A stretch of DNA of 28,466 nucleotides. Source: an uncultured Collinsella sp. Lineage in GTDB: Bacteria; Actinomycetota; Coriobacteriia; Coriobacteriales; Coriobacteriaceae. The notes under the pieces are model-generated. The model was given only the letters and a program-made list of their open reading frames with translations. It ran no database searches and had not been told where the DNA came from. Within the stretch, counting starts at the first letter, position 1. Each line of letters begins with the position of its first letter. Made by a program: the position numbers and the translations under genes. Location of the stretch: NCBI GenBank assembly GCA_902475375.1, contig CABRZC010000012.1:1-28466 (forward strand), written 5' to 3'. This document shows, in pieces, positions 1 to 6,935 of the stretch.

Positions 1-107
1 ATAGTTTATCAGGTACCGACCGTTGGGCAAGAAAAGCCTTGACGCGATTGAGTTTTTGGAGTAGCAAAGTTTTTCGGCAGAAAACACGCAGGTAGATGTA
101 TGTGTAT

Positions 108-121
108 CGAACATCTGTTCA
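108..121. promoter_or_regulatory. Possible LexA (SOS) box
   Basis: The stretch CGAACATCTGTTCA closely matches the Gram-positive/actinobacterial LexA operator, CGAAC-N4-GTTYG, and has the inverted halves GAACA and TGTTC. A second looser half, TGTGAACAG, follows at about 131-139. The site lies between the galU terminator and the left edge of the window, so any controlled gene would start outside the window to the left. One site without its gene is weak evidence. Confidence 0.4.
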
Positions 122-162
122 TATATTTTCTGTGAACAGAGAGCCAGCAATCGCAGCTCTTA

Positions 163-196
163 TAAAAAACGGGTGCAGACCGAAGTCCGCACCCGT
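163..196 (-). terminator. Rho-independent terminator of galU
   Basis: Read on the minus strand, a 12-bp stem (ACGGGTGCGGAC paired with GTCTGCACCCGT, one imperfect pair) with a four-base TTCG-type loop is followed by a run of six T. It begins about 20 bases after the galU stop codon. Confidence 0.9.
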
Positions 197-216
197 AAAT
201 GTCGATGCCCGAAGGC

Positions 217-1125
217 TTATTTGCGCATCAAGCCGCCGCGCTCGTCGATGGCGTCCCAGAAGGCGCTGGCAAAGCGAGGATCGCTTGCGGCCATGAGGGC
301 GTTGGTGGCCATCCAGCCAGACGGGGTGCCGGTGTCGTAGCCCGAGAGCGGGTCGATGACGACAGCGTACATGGCCTCGCGATCGAGCGAGCGGGCCATG
401 GCGTCGGTGAGCTGGATCTCGCCGCCCTTGCCGGCCTGCTGATCGGCGAGCAGGTCCATGACCAGCGGGCTCAGCAGATAACGGCCGACAATGTACAGGT
501 TGGACGGAGCCGCCTCGGGAGCGGGCTTCTCGACCAGACCGCCGATGCGCCAGACAGCGCCCGGCTCTGCATCGGCAACGTCCTCGGCGCCCTCGAGCGA
601 ACCGACGCGCTCGCCGGCGATAACGCCGTAGCGGCTGACTTCCTCGGGCGAGCAAGCAGCGACGGCGATAACCGAAGCTCCACCGTGCTCCTTGGAAACG
701 GCGAGCATCTTGTCGCAGATGTCGCGATTAGGCACAACGTAGTCGCCCAGAAGAACCAGGAAGTTCTCCCCTGCCACGGCGTCGGCAGCAGAGCGGATAG
801 CATGGCCGAGGCCCTTGGGCTCGTACTGATAACGGAAGTCGACCGGCATACCGCCCGCATGGGCGACGGCGTCGGCGTAGGCGTCCTTACCGCGCTCGCG
901 CAGCAGATTCTCGAGCGAGCGATCGGGCTGGAAGTAGCTCAGCAGCTCGGGCTTACCGGGAGAGGTAACGATGATGGCGTCATCGACCTCCTCGGGGTCG
1001 AGCGCCTCCTCGACGACATACTGAATGACCGGCTTGTCGAGCACCGGCAGCATCTCTTTGGGCGTGCACTTGGTGCCAGGCAGAAAACGCGTGCCAAGAC
1101 CGGCGGCGGGGATGATTGCCTTCAT
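217..1125 (-). CDS. galU: UTP--glucose-1-phosphate uridylyltransferase
   Basis: Cytoplasmic enzyme making UDP-glucose from UTP and glucose-1-phosphate, the precursor for cell-wall glycans, glycolipids and galactose metabolism. The 302-residue protein has the family length. Its N-terminus, KAIIPAAGLGTRFLPGTK, is the nucleotide-binding signature of sugar-nucleotide pyrophosphorylases, followed by KEMLPVLDKPVIQYVVEEA, and the middle carries VEKPAPEAAPSNLYIVGRY, typical of bacterial GalU. I chose the ATG at 1125 because family members begin M-K-A-I-I-P-A-A-G. A TTG nine bases upstream is nearer the AAAGGA Shine-Dalgarno motif and cannot be excluded. It is a single-gene unit with its own terminator, and no sugar operon is adjacent. 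Confidence 0.95.
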   Translation of the reverse strand: MKAIIPAAGLGTRFLPGTKCTPKEMLPVLDKPVIQYVVEEALDPEEVDDAIIVTSPGKPELLSYFQPDRSLENLLRERGKDAYADAVAHAGGMPVDFRYQYEPKGLGHAIRSAADAVAGENFLVLLGDYVVPNRDICDKMLAVSKEHGGASVIAVAACSPEEVSRYGVIAGERVGSLEGAEDVADAEPGAVWRIGGLVEKPAPEAAPSNLYIVGRYLLSPLVMDLLADQQAGKGGEIQLTDAMARSLDREAMYAVVIDPLSGYDTGTPSGWMATNALMAASDPRFASAFWDAIDERGGLMRK

Positions 1126-1370
1126 GTTATTCAAGGATCCTTTCGCAGGCGCAGAATGCGCCCTGTGCGTGCGGCACGGCGGCCGCAGACCAAATTGCGA
1201 TACCGAAGTATCTTACCGCCGGAGACATACGTCGCCGTAAGGCAAACGCAATTCTTCAGCAGGTCAACGCAAATTATTGCTCGAATGGTGCAATTTTACG
1301 CCCCAGCGGTAACGGGAATGGCACGGCGAAGACAACGATGCTCTGCGTGCCGAGCAATGGGAATGAGGAG
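1126..1370. other. Intergenic gap upstream of galU
   Basis: No gene is supportable here. The gap must hold the galU promoter. On the minus strand a TTGACC at about 1260 and a TAAGAT at about 1212 are visible, but they are not spaced as a -35/-10 pair, so I do not call a promoter. Confidence 0.5.
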
Positions 1371-1411
1371 CCAAAAACAAAAAAGACGGGGCTCGCATAG
1401 CGAGCCCCGTC
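1371..1411 (-). terminator. Rho-independent terminator of rplJ-rplL
   Basis: Perfect 11-bp stem (GACGGGGCTCG at 1385-1395 against 1401-1411) with a five-base loop. On the minus strand it is followed by TTTTTGTTTTTGG. It lies just after the rplL stop. Confidence 0.93.
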
Positions 1412-1439
1412 TGTAAAGAAATCTGGCGAGAAAGCCTGA

Positions 1440-1817
1440 TTACTTGAGGGTGACAGCAGCGCCAGCAGCCTCGAGCTTCTCCTTGGCAGCCTCGGCGTCC
1501 TCCTTCTTGGCACCCTCGAGAACAGCCTTGGGAGCGCCCTCGACGACCTCCTTGGCCTCCTTCAGGCCAAGGTTGGTGAGCTCACGGACGGCCTTGATGA
1601 CCTGGATCTTGTTGTCGCCGAAGCCCTCGAGCACGACGTCAAACTCGGTCTTCTCCTCGGCCTCAGCAGCGCCAGCAGCGGGAGCGGCGACAACGGCAGC
1701 AGGAGCAGCGGCGGAAACGCCGAAGGTGTCCTCGATAGCCTTAACGAGCTCGGAAGCCTCGAGAAGGGTCATTTCCTTAAGAGCATCGATGATCTCATCG
1801 GTGGTAAGCTTAGCCAT
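1440..1817 (-). CDS. rplL: 50S ribosomal protein L7/L12
   Basis: Stalk protein of the large ribosomal subunit; dimers bind L10 and recruit the translation GTPases. The 125 residues show the three family parts: an N-terminal dimerisation helix region (MAKLTTDEIIDALKEMTLLE), an Ala/Pro/Val-rich flexible hinge at about 35-55, and a C-terminal domain with KTEFDVVLEGFGDNKIQVIK and GLKEAKEVVEGAPK, the factor-binding helix. I chose the ATG at 1817, preceded by the Shine-Dalgarno GAAAGGA, over an in-frame ATG 33 bases upstream, because all L7/L12 begin at this MAKL-type N-terminus. It is the second gene after rplJ, 102 bases downstream, and ends at a strong terminator. Confidence 0.98.
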   Translation of the reverse strand: MAKLTTDEIIDALKEMTLLEASELVKAIEDTFGVSAAAPAAVVAAPAAGAAEAEEKTEFDVVLEGFGDNKIQVIKAVRELTNLGLKEAKEVVEGAPKAVLEGAKKEDAEAAKEKLEAAGAAVTLK

Positions 1818-1919
1818 TTCTAAGTCCTTTCGGTTTCCGTGCGGATGCACGGAGATCAGTTAAAACACGGCGCGAATGCGCCAGGGGTGCGGCGTTGCCG
1901 CCGCGGGTGAAAACAGCGA

Positions 1920-2441
1920 CTAGGCTGCCTTCTGCTCGGAGACCTGCTGGATCGAACGAGCGAGACCAGAGGAAACGCCGTTGACGCAGACAGCGATGTC
2001 GCGAGCGAAACCGGAGATGAGACCGGCAATCTGGCCGAGAAGCTGATCCTTGGTGGGCAGCTCGGCGATAGCCTTAACATCATCAGCGGAAACGGCCTTG
2101 CCGTCGGAGATACCGCCCTTGATCTCAAGGACGCCCTTGGACTGAGCAGAGAAGTCCTTAAGGGCCTTAGCGGCCTCGACCGGCTCGGACTCGTAGAACA
2201 CATAAGCGACGGGGCCGGCGAGGATCTCGTCGAGCTCGGGCTGCTCCTGGTTCTTGAGAGCGATCTTGACCAGGTTGTTCTTGTAGACCTTCATCTCGGC
2301 GCCGCACTCGCGAAGCTGATGACGCAGCTCCTGAGCCTGCTTAACCGTCAGACCGTTGTAGTTGACGACGAACAGACCGGCGTTCTCGGCGATACGGGAC
2401 TCGATCTCTGCAACCTTGTCGATTTTGTACTGCTGGGGCAT
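1920..2441 (-). CDS. rplJ: 50S ribosomal protein L10
   Basis: Base of the ribosomal stalk; binds 23S rRNA and carries L7/L12 dimers, and in many bacteria represses its own mRNA. The 173 residues show the family N-terminus KIDKVAEIESRIAENAGLFVVNYNGLTV, the RNA-binding KVYKNNLVKIAL, and a C-terminal helix (GLARSIQQVSEQKAA) that would hold L7/L12. The start has a full AGGAGG Shine-Dalgarno motif eight to ten bases upstream. Unusually for the canonical cluster, the gene upstream is an aminotransferase and not rplA; rplA lies about 23.6 kb away on the same strand. It is therefore expressed from its own promoter and regulated leader. Confidence 0.98.
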   Translation of the reverse strand: MPQQYKIDKVAEIESRIAENAGLFVVNYNGLTVKQAQELRHQLRECGAEMKVYKNNLVKIALKNQEQPELDEILAGPVAYVFYESEPVEAAKALKDFSAQSKGVLEIKGGISDGKAVSADDVKAIAELPTKDQLLGQIAGLISGFARDIAVCVNGVSSGLARSIQQVSEQKAA

Positions 2442-2650
2442 GAATTACACCTCCTCGAATTCTTTCCGGGCACGGTCCGCCACAAGGACGTGACGGGGGC
2501 ATGTCCAAAAAGAAAGCCCCCGCGCTGCATGAGCGACGGGGGCGAGAAGACATATCTACTCGACCACCTCGGCTGGCGGGAAGTCCCATTAAGCTCGCGG
2601 GTAAGACCCGTTTGCGCCGGCTGTCTCTGGCAGCGGATTCGTGCGTGAAC
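2442..2650 (-). ncRNA. L10 (rplJ) mRNA leader, autoregulatory
   Basis: About 200 transcribed bases lie between the predicted promoter and rplJ with no gene. On the minus strand the leader contains several hairpins, including one with CGGGTCTTACCCG, followed by TTAATGGGAC and CCGCCAGCCGAGGTGG, which resembles the conserved kink-turn region of the bacterial L10 leader (my recollection of the Rfam family, not searched). It then has an intrinsic-terminator hairpin (2507-2543) and a final stretch with the ribosome binding site. In known cases L10 (with L7/L12) binds the leader and reduces expression of both genes. Confidence 0.7.
2507..2543 (-). terminator. Attenuator hairpin inside the rplJ leader
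   Basis: On the minus strand GCCCCC (2543-2538) pairs with GGGGGC (2521-2516), with extra partial pairing inside, and is followed by TTTCTTTTT. It is an intrinsic terminator located about 65 bases before the rplJ start, so it can only act as a conditional attenuator for the stalk-protein genes. Confidence 0.75.
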
Positions 2651-2657
2651 CGAAAGT

Positions 2658-2686
2658 ATTATGGCGGGGACCCCGGCGTCGGTCAA
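2658..2686 (-). promoter_or_regulatory. Promoter of rplJ-rplL
   Basis: On the minus strand TTGACC (2686-2681) is separated by exactly 17 bases from CATAAT (2663-2658), each matching the vegetative consensus at five of six positions. Initiation would fall near 2650. It supports independent transcription of rplJ-rplL. Confidence 0.75.
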
Positions 2687-2720
2687 CGGGCGCGAGGATT
2701 CGTACACAAACCCTGCATAC

Positions 2721-2850
2721 GCTCCGGCCCGAGGGGACGGGTCGAGATTTTCGCTCGGTCAAGTCCTGGGCTCGCACGAAGGCCACATTAAGTGGCCTTC
2801 GGCTCGTGCGGAATCTACGAAAATTTCGACCCGTCCCCTCGGGCCAGAGC
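2721..2850. repeat. 130-bp nested inverted repeat (large hairpin)
   Basis: The outer arms, 2721-2753 and 2818-2850, are 33 bases each with two mismatches, both able to form G-U pairs. They enclose a second hairpin, CGAAGGCCAC (2777-2786) against GTGGCCTTCG (2792-2801), with a five-base loop. No reading frame is conserved in it. It lies between the end of the aminotransferase gene and the rplJ promoter. It could block read-through into rplJ or be a miniature mobile hairpin element. Its outer arm contains GAGGGGACGGG, related to the GGGGAC motif of other hairpins in the window. Confidence 0.85.
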
Positions 2851-2944
2851 TACGGTAACTTTACTGCGAATCTTCGCGCCCGTTGAGCGACGCGCCCCAC
2901 GCATACCCTTATGTCGGTGGGCTGATGTGTTGCGTCTCTGAGGA

Positions 2945-4081
2945 CTACAAGGTTGAAACGAAGTTTGACAGGCGGCGGAGACCTTCGTCCAGATTTTTGT
3001 CGGAGACGCAGTAGCTTAGGCGGATGTGGCCTTCGGTTCCGAAGCAGTCTCCCGGGACTAGGGCTACGTTTGCTTCTTTGATGGCTTTGATGCAGAAGTC
3101 TTCGCTGGTTAGGCCGAACTTTTTGATGCTCGGGAAAGTATAGAAGGCTCCTGCGGGCTCTACTACGTCGAGGCCCATGGCGTTTAAGGCTTCGAGTACG
3201 CGCTCGCGGCGGGCTCGGTAGACTTTGAGCATGGGGGTTGGGTCGACGGTGAGGGCTCGGGCTGCGGCGTCCATTTCGAAGGAGACGGCGCTCGATACTA
3301 GGTATTGGTGGGCTTTTGCGATCTCGGCGATGACGGGTGTTGCTGCCGCGAGCCAGCCCAAACGCCAGCCGGTCATGGCCCAGGGCTTGGAGAAGCTCTC
3401 GATGACGACCGTCTGCTCACGCAGCTCCGGGTGACGCTGGGCAAAGCGCTCGTAGCCATCCACATAAACCAGGCGGTTGTATACGTCGTCGCAGACCACG
3501 TAGATGCCCGCCTCCTCCGCCACGCGCGCCACGGCGTCGAGCGACGCCGTGTTGAGGATGCAACCCGTAGGATTGTTGGGCGAGCAGATGACGATGGCCT
3601 TGGTCGCCGGCGTCACGCAAGCACGAAGCGCATCCTCATCGATCTGGAATTGCGCGGGCTCCGTATCCAAAAAGACTGCTTTGGCGTGGTTGGCCACGAC
3701 GATGCTCTCGTACAGGCCAAAGGCCGGCGTGGGGATAATGACCTCGTCGCCGGGGTTGAGCATAGCCATGAATGTTGCCGACAGTGCCTCGGTCGCACCG
3801 TCGGTCAGGATGACCTCATCGGCGGAAAACGCCAGGCCCGCGTCATCCATATATTTGGACAGTGCATCACGCAGGGCGGGGCGACCGTTGTTGGGCGGAT
3901 AGTGCGTGTCACCGCGGTCCAGTGCGGCGGTCACCTCGGCGCTAATCACATCGGGCGTGGGAAAATCGGGCTCGCCGAGCGCGAGCGCGATGCACCCCGG
4001 ATGCTGGGCGGCGAGCGCGTTAATCCGGCGGATACCGGAGGGCTTGAGCGTGGCAAGCGAGGTATTCATGGACAGACGCAT
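2945..4081 (-). CDS. PLP-dependent aminotransferase, class I/II
   Basis: Fold-type I aminotransferase of the AspC/AlaT-like group, moving an amino group between an amino acid and a 2-oxo acid in the cytoplasm. The 378 residues include LGEPDFPTP near 35-43 (substrate contact), DGATEALSATF, SPNNPTG at 167-173, D198 in CDDVYNR, the Schiff-base lysine K232 in ESFSKPWAMTGWRLGW, and the substrate-carboxylate arginine in HIRLSYC near the end. The start at 4081 has a GAAAGGAA motif close upstream. The exact substrate cannot be read from the sequence; aspartate or aromatic amino acids are both possible. The last third of the gene (2945 to about 3400) uses many more A-ending codons (GTA, CTA, AAA, GAA) than the first two thirds, suggesting a recombined segment. 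The gene is transcribed divergently from the next one. Confidence 0.93.
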   Translation of the reverse strand: MRLSMNTSLATLKPSGIRRINALAAQHPGCIALALGEPDFPTPDVISAEVTAALDRGDTHYPPNNGRPALRDALSKYMDDAGLAFSADEVILTDGATEALSATFMAMLNPGDEVIIPTPAFGLYESIVVANHAKAVFLDTEPAQFQIDEDALRACVTPATKAIVICSPNNPTGCILNTASLDAVARVAEEAGIYVVCDDVYNRLVYVDGYERFAQRHPELREQTVVIESFSKPWAMTGWRLGWLAAATPVIAEIAKAHQYLVSSAVSFEMDAAARALTVDPTPMLKVYRARRERVLEALNAMGLDVVEPAGAFYTFPSIKKFGLTSEDFCIKAIKEANVALVPGDCFGTEGHIRLSYCVSDKNLDEGLRRLSNFVSTL

Positions 4082-4174
4082 GGCGTTCCTTTCGTAAGGG
4101 TTGCACTAGGATAGCGCGGCGGGGCGCCACCAGACGGTGTAACCTAAACGGAAACGAGCCGGAAAGGAGATGGC

Positions 4175-4837
4175 ATGGAGACGACCGCGCGCGGCGATGT
4201 ACCAAAAACGCTGCAAACCATTGCGTATATCAGCATTCCCAATAGCGCCGATCTTGAGTTTTTGCTCTGGGACCTGCAGGATGCCATCGCCGCCTATGCT
4301 CAACTTTCCGGCACCGCACTCCCCCGCCCGGTCGACTTGAAGGCAAATGACGCCGGCAGCGTTGCCGATGGCATCGTGCTGGCCATTGAAGATGTGGCTG
4401 ACGATGAGACGTTGACAGCCATCGAGCAGGCGCTTGAGCGCTTTGGCGGTACGGGAACGCGCGTCTATGTCGCGATTCGAGCCGCACAAGAGGGCACTGA
4501 GCAGGCGCGTGGGACCGCCGTTCGCCTGCACAAGGCATGTGAGCGCCATGGCCAATTGTGGTGTGGCGGCGTTGCCATCTGCGCCGGCAGCGGCATTGCG
4601 GCGCTTCGTCGCTCTCCGCGCATGGGACTCTTGCGGCGACCGTTTTCTGAGGCCATGGACAAGCTCGTGGGCGCCGTGCGCATGGGCTGCTCCGTCAAGC
4701 ATGCACAGCGACTTGGCGGCGGCAATGCCGCCAACGTCGACGCCGACGGCATGGTTTGCGCCGAGCCAGCCGTGCCCGCGCCGATCTGGCGAGGCGTTCT
4801 GAAACGTCTGGGCGCCCACGCTCAAACAAAAATCTAA
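4175..4837 (+). CDS. Protein of unknown function, possibly flavodoxin-like
   Basis: A 220-residue soluble protein with no signal peptide or membrane segment. The start has AAAGGAGA seven bases upstream, and good codon use supports a real gene. I do not recognise a clear family. Alternating beta strands and helices (TIAYISIP, GIVLAIEDV, TRVYVAIRAA, WCGGVAICAGSGI) suggest a Rossmann- or flavodoxin-type fold. The C-terminal part, MGLLRRPFSEAMDKLVGAV followed by PAVPAPIWRGVLKRLG, recalls small flavodoxin-like NAD(P)H oxidoreductases of gut Clostridia and Coriobacteria, but the N-terminal FMN-binding loop is not evident. The gene is divergent from the aminotransferase and ends one base before the end of the convergent glycosylase gene. 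Confidence 0.8.
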   Translation: METTARGDVPKTLQTIAYISIPNSADLEFLLWDLQDAIAAYAQLSGTALPRPVDLKANDAGSVADGIVLAIEDVADDETLTAIEQALERFGGTGTRVYVAIRAAQEGTEQARGTAVRLHKACERHGQLWCGGVAICAGSGIAALRRSPRMGLLRRPFSEAMDKLVGAVRMGCSVKHAQRLGGGNAANVDADGMVCAEPAVPAPIWRGVLKRLGAHAQTKI

Positions 4838-4838
4838 A

Positions 4839-5402
4839 TTAAATTACAGCCCAGTCAACGGCCTCGCGCCAGCGCTCGACAAGGCGTTCCAGGCGCCATG
4901 CCGCATTGGCGGGACTTGTCGACGGCAGAACGATGGCCGGCAGCCCGGTGCGCTCTTGTAGATAGCGCTTGTAGAGCCGCCCTGCCGTGCCGCCGTTACA
5001 GACAACGACCTCGATAGGAGCTGCGCCGGTAATGCGCTCGACATGCGCCGGAACGACGTTTTTGATGCTGGCGTCACTCGAACCCTTAATGTCGCAGCTC
5101 TCGATCACATCCCACAGGGCCACGCCGCCGTTCAGCAGCATGGACCGCTTGGCGGCAATGGAGGCATCAAGCGTCGCGGGCTCACCGCTTGCCAAAGGGT
5201 CGCCCTCGTTGGGCGGCACAGGCACACCGAGGCACGCGGCCATCACGCGCCAAAAGCGATTCTGAGGGTTGCCGTAATAAAAGGAATTGGCGCGCGAAAG
5301 CACCGAGGGAAACGACCCGAGCACCAAAACGCGCGAGTGCTCGTCAAACACGGGCTCAAACCCATGCTCAATATGTTGATAGCCCTCGTCAGATACGGCC
5401 AT
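4839..5402 (-). CDS. DNA-deoxyinosine (hypoxanthine-DNA) glycosylase
   Basis: Base-excision repair enzyme of the uracil-DNA glycosylase superfamily, family 6 (HDG), which removes hypoxanthine arising from deaminated adenine. The 187 residues carry VLVLGSFPSVLSRANSFYYG at 25-44 followed by NPQNRFWRVM, the diagnostic active-site block of this family (GSFPS loop, then YYGNPQNRFW with the catalytic asparagine in NPQNRFW). LPSTSPANA near 160 is the second conserved loop. It starts three bases after the stop codon of the amylase-like gene, so the two are probably co-transcribed, although there is no functional link. It ends tail-to-tail with the plus-strand gene at 4837. Confidence 0.9.
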   Translation of the reverse strand: MAVSDEGYQHIEHGFEPVFDEHSRVLVLGSFPSVLSRANSFYYGNPQNRFWRVMAACLGVPVPPNEGDPLASGEPATLDASIAAKRSMLLNGGVALWDVIESCDIKGSSDASIKNVVPAHVERITGAAPIEVVVCNGGTAGRLYKRYLQERTGLPAIVLPSTSPANAAWRLERLVERWREAVDWAVI

Positions 5403-5405
5403 GGG

Positions 5406-6782
5406 CTAGGCTCTCAACAGATAGCGCACCTCGTAGGGTGCAAGCTCAAGGGTACCCGTCAGCTCGACCGTGGGCGCATCGTCGGCAAGCAGGTCGACGA
5501 AGGACCCGTTGAGCTCGCCGGCGCCAAAGGTGTAAGGCTCACCCACAGCATTCACCGCCACGAGTACCGTCGCGCCGTCACAAGCGCGCTCGAACAGCAG
5601 CTGCTTGTTCTGGATCACCACGTTGCGATAGGCACCGTAGTTGAGAGCACGGGCAGCCGCGTCGTCGGCCGAGCGAAGGTGCGCAAGCTGCGTGATGAAC
5701 GCCGTCAGCTCGTTGGGCGCAGGCTCATTGAGCGCAGGTCGCAGCGCCCAGTCGCCATCGGGGCCACCCTTTTCGCCGGCAATTCCCCACTCGCTGCCAT
5801 AGTAGACGCACGGGATGCCCGGCATGCCAAAGAGCATGCCGTAGGCGGGACGCAGACACGACTTGTCGGTGAGGATACTTGCCAGGCGCGGCACATCGTG
5901 GTTGTCGACAAACGACAGCAGATGTTTGCCGCGGTAGATGCACCACGGATCGCCGCCAAACTGGCGGTGCAGCGAATGGGCGATCTCGAACATGTTGACC
6001 GAGTTAAAGCTGGAGTACAGGCCCTTGTAGCACTCGTAGTTGGTGCAGGAGTCGAGCATCTCGTCGTTGACGATTTGGTTGTAGTCGCCGTGGAGCGTCT
6101 CGCCGATCAGCACAAAGTCGGGCTTGAGCTCACGGGTAAAGGCGTGCAGGCGGCGCATAAAGTCGCGGTCGAGCATATAGGCAACGTCCAGGCGCAGGCC
6201 GTCGACGCCAAAGACCTCGGCCCAGCGGCGCACGGACTCGAGCAGGTAATCGACCACAGCGGGATTTTGCAGGTTGAGCTTCACAAGCTCAAAATGGCCT
6301 TCCCAGCCCTCGTACCAAAAGCCATCGCCATAGCAGGAATCGCCGTCAAAGCTAATGTGGAACCAGTCCTTGTACGGCGAGTCCCACTTGCGCTCCTGCA
6401 CATCGCGGAAGGCCCAAAAACCGCGGCCGACGTGGTTGAAGACGGCATCGAGCACCACGCGGATGCCATGGGCATGCAGCGTGTCGCATACGGCGGCAAA
6501 GTCGGCGTCCCCACCCAGGCGACGGTCGATATGGCGCAGGCTGCGTGTATCGTAGCCGTGGCTATCAGATTCGAGCGGTGGGTTGATGAGCACAGCGCCA
6601 ACGCCGAGTTCCTGCATGTAGTCGGCCCATTGGGCGACCTTCATGATAGGAGCATCGGGGTTGGGCGCGGCGTTGGCAGCCTGGGCGAGCTCACCCTCGG
6701 CAACGGGCGCGGCGTTTTCGCGCGGAGCCCCGCAAAAGCCCAGCGGATAGATCTGATAGAACGTCGTCTCGTATGCCCACAT
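5406..6782 (-). CDS. GH13 alpha-amylase-type glycoside hydrolase (cyclomaltodextrinase/neopullulanase-like)
   Basis: Cytoplasmic enzyme (no signal peptide) that would hydrolyse alpha-1,4 or alpha-1,6 glucans such as maltodextrins. The 458 residues form a (beta/alpha)8 barrel with all four GH13 regions: DAVFNH (112-117), GLRLDVA with nucleophile D199, IGET with acid/base E228, and FVDNHD with the third acid D296. The sequence lacks the N-terminal beta domain of classical neopullulanases and begins directly with YETTFYQIYPLGF. A C-terminal beta domain follows after residue 380. The short C-terminal domain and absence of carbohydrate-binding modules fit an intracellular oligosaccharide hydrolase. 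Upstream is a hairpin repeat; downstream, three bases away, is the glycosylase. No maltose transporter is adjacent. Confidence 0.92.
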   Translation of the reverse strand: MWAYETTFYQIYPLGFCGAPRENAAPVAEGELAQAANAAPNPDAPIMKVAQWADYMQELGVGAVLINPPLESDSHGYDTRSLRHIDRRLGGDADFAAVCDTLHAHGIRVVLDAVFNHVGRGFWAFRDVQERKWDSPYKDWFHISFDGDSCYGDGFWYEGWEGHFELVKLNLQNPAVVDYLLESVRRWAEVFGVDGLRLDVAYMLDRDFMRRLHAFTRELKPDFVLIGETLHGDYNQIVNDEMLDSCTNYECYKGLYSSFNSVNMFEIAHSLHRQFGGDPWCIYRGKHLLSFVDNHDVPRLASILTDKSCLRPAYGMLFGMPGIPCVYYGSEWGIAGEKGGPDGDWALRPALNEPAPNELTAFITQLAHLRSADDAAARALNYGAYRNVVIQNKQLLFERACDGATVLVAVNAVGEPYTFGAGELNGSFVDLLADDAPTVELTGTLELAPYEVRYLLRA

Positions 6783-6853
6783 AACAGCCTCCCGGTAAGC
6801 TCAACACAACGACATCCATTGTATGCCCAGCTTGTATCCTCTCCCCCAAAATA

Positions 6854-6920
6854 AGTTGCGGTGGAATAGTTCCTGTCTGGGCCTTCAGAAGCCTTAAACA
6901 GGAACTATTCCACCGCAACT
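6854..6920. repeat. Hairpin repeat, family TTGCGGTGGAATAG, copy A
   Basis: Perfect 23-bp inverted repeat (6854-6876 against 6898-6920) around a 21-base centre with GGCCTTCAGAAGCC pairing. A second copy lies at 12592-12659. Both copies are followed on the plus strand by GAGGGGA and lie 16-22 bases beyond the stop codon of a minus-strand gene, here the MFS gene, so they may act as transcript ends. The centre and both arms are shared between copies, which indicates a dispersed element and not a chance terminator. Confidence 0.88.
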
Positions 6921-6935
6921 GATGAGGGGACGTGA

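Noticed and set aside
199..1416. Long plus-strand reading frame opposite galU
   Set aside because: Antisense shadow of galU; it also runs through the galU upstream gap and the rplL terminator.
5043..6854. Long plus-strand reading frame opposite the glycosylase and GH13 genes
   Set aside because: It is the antisense shadow of two well-recognised minus-strand genes in GC-rich DNA; its translation shows no family features.
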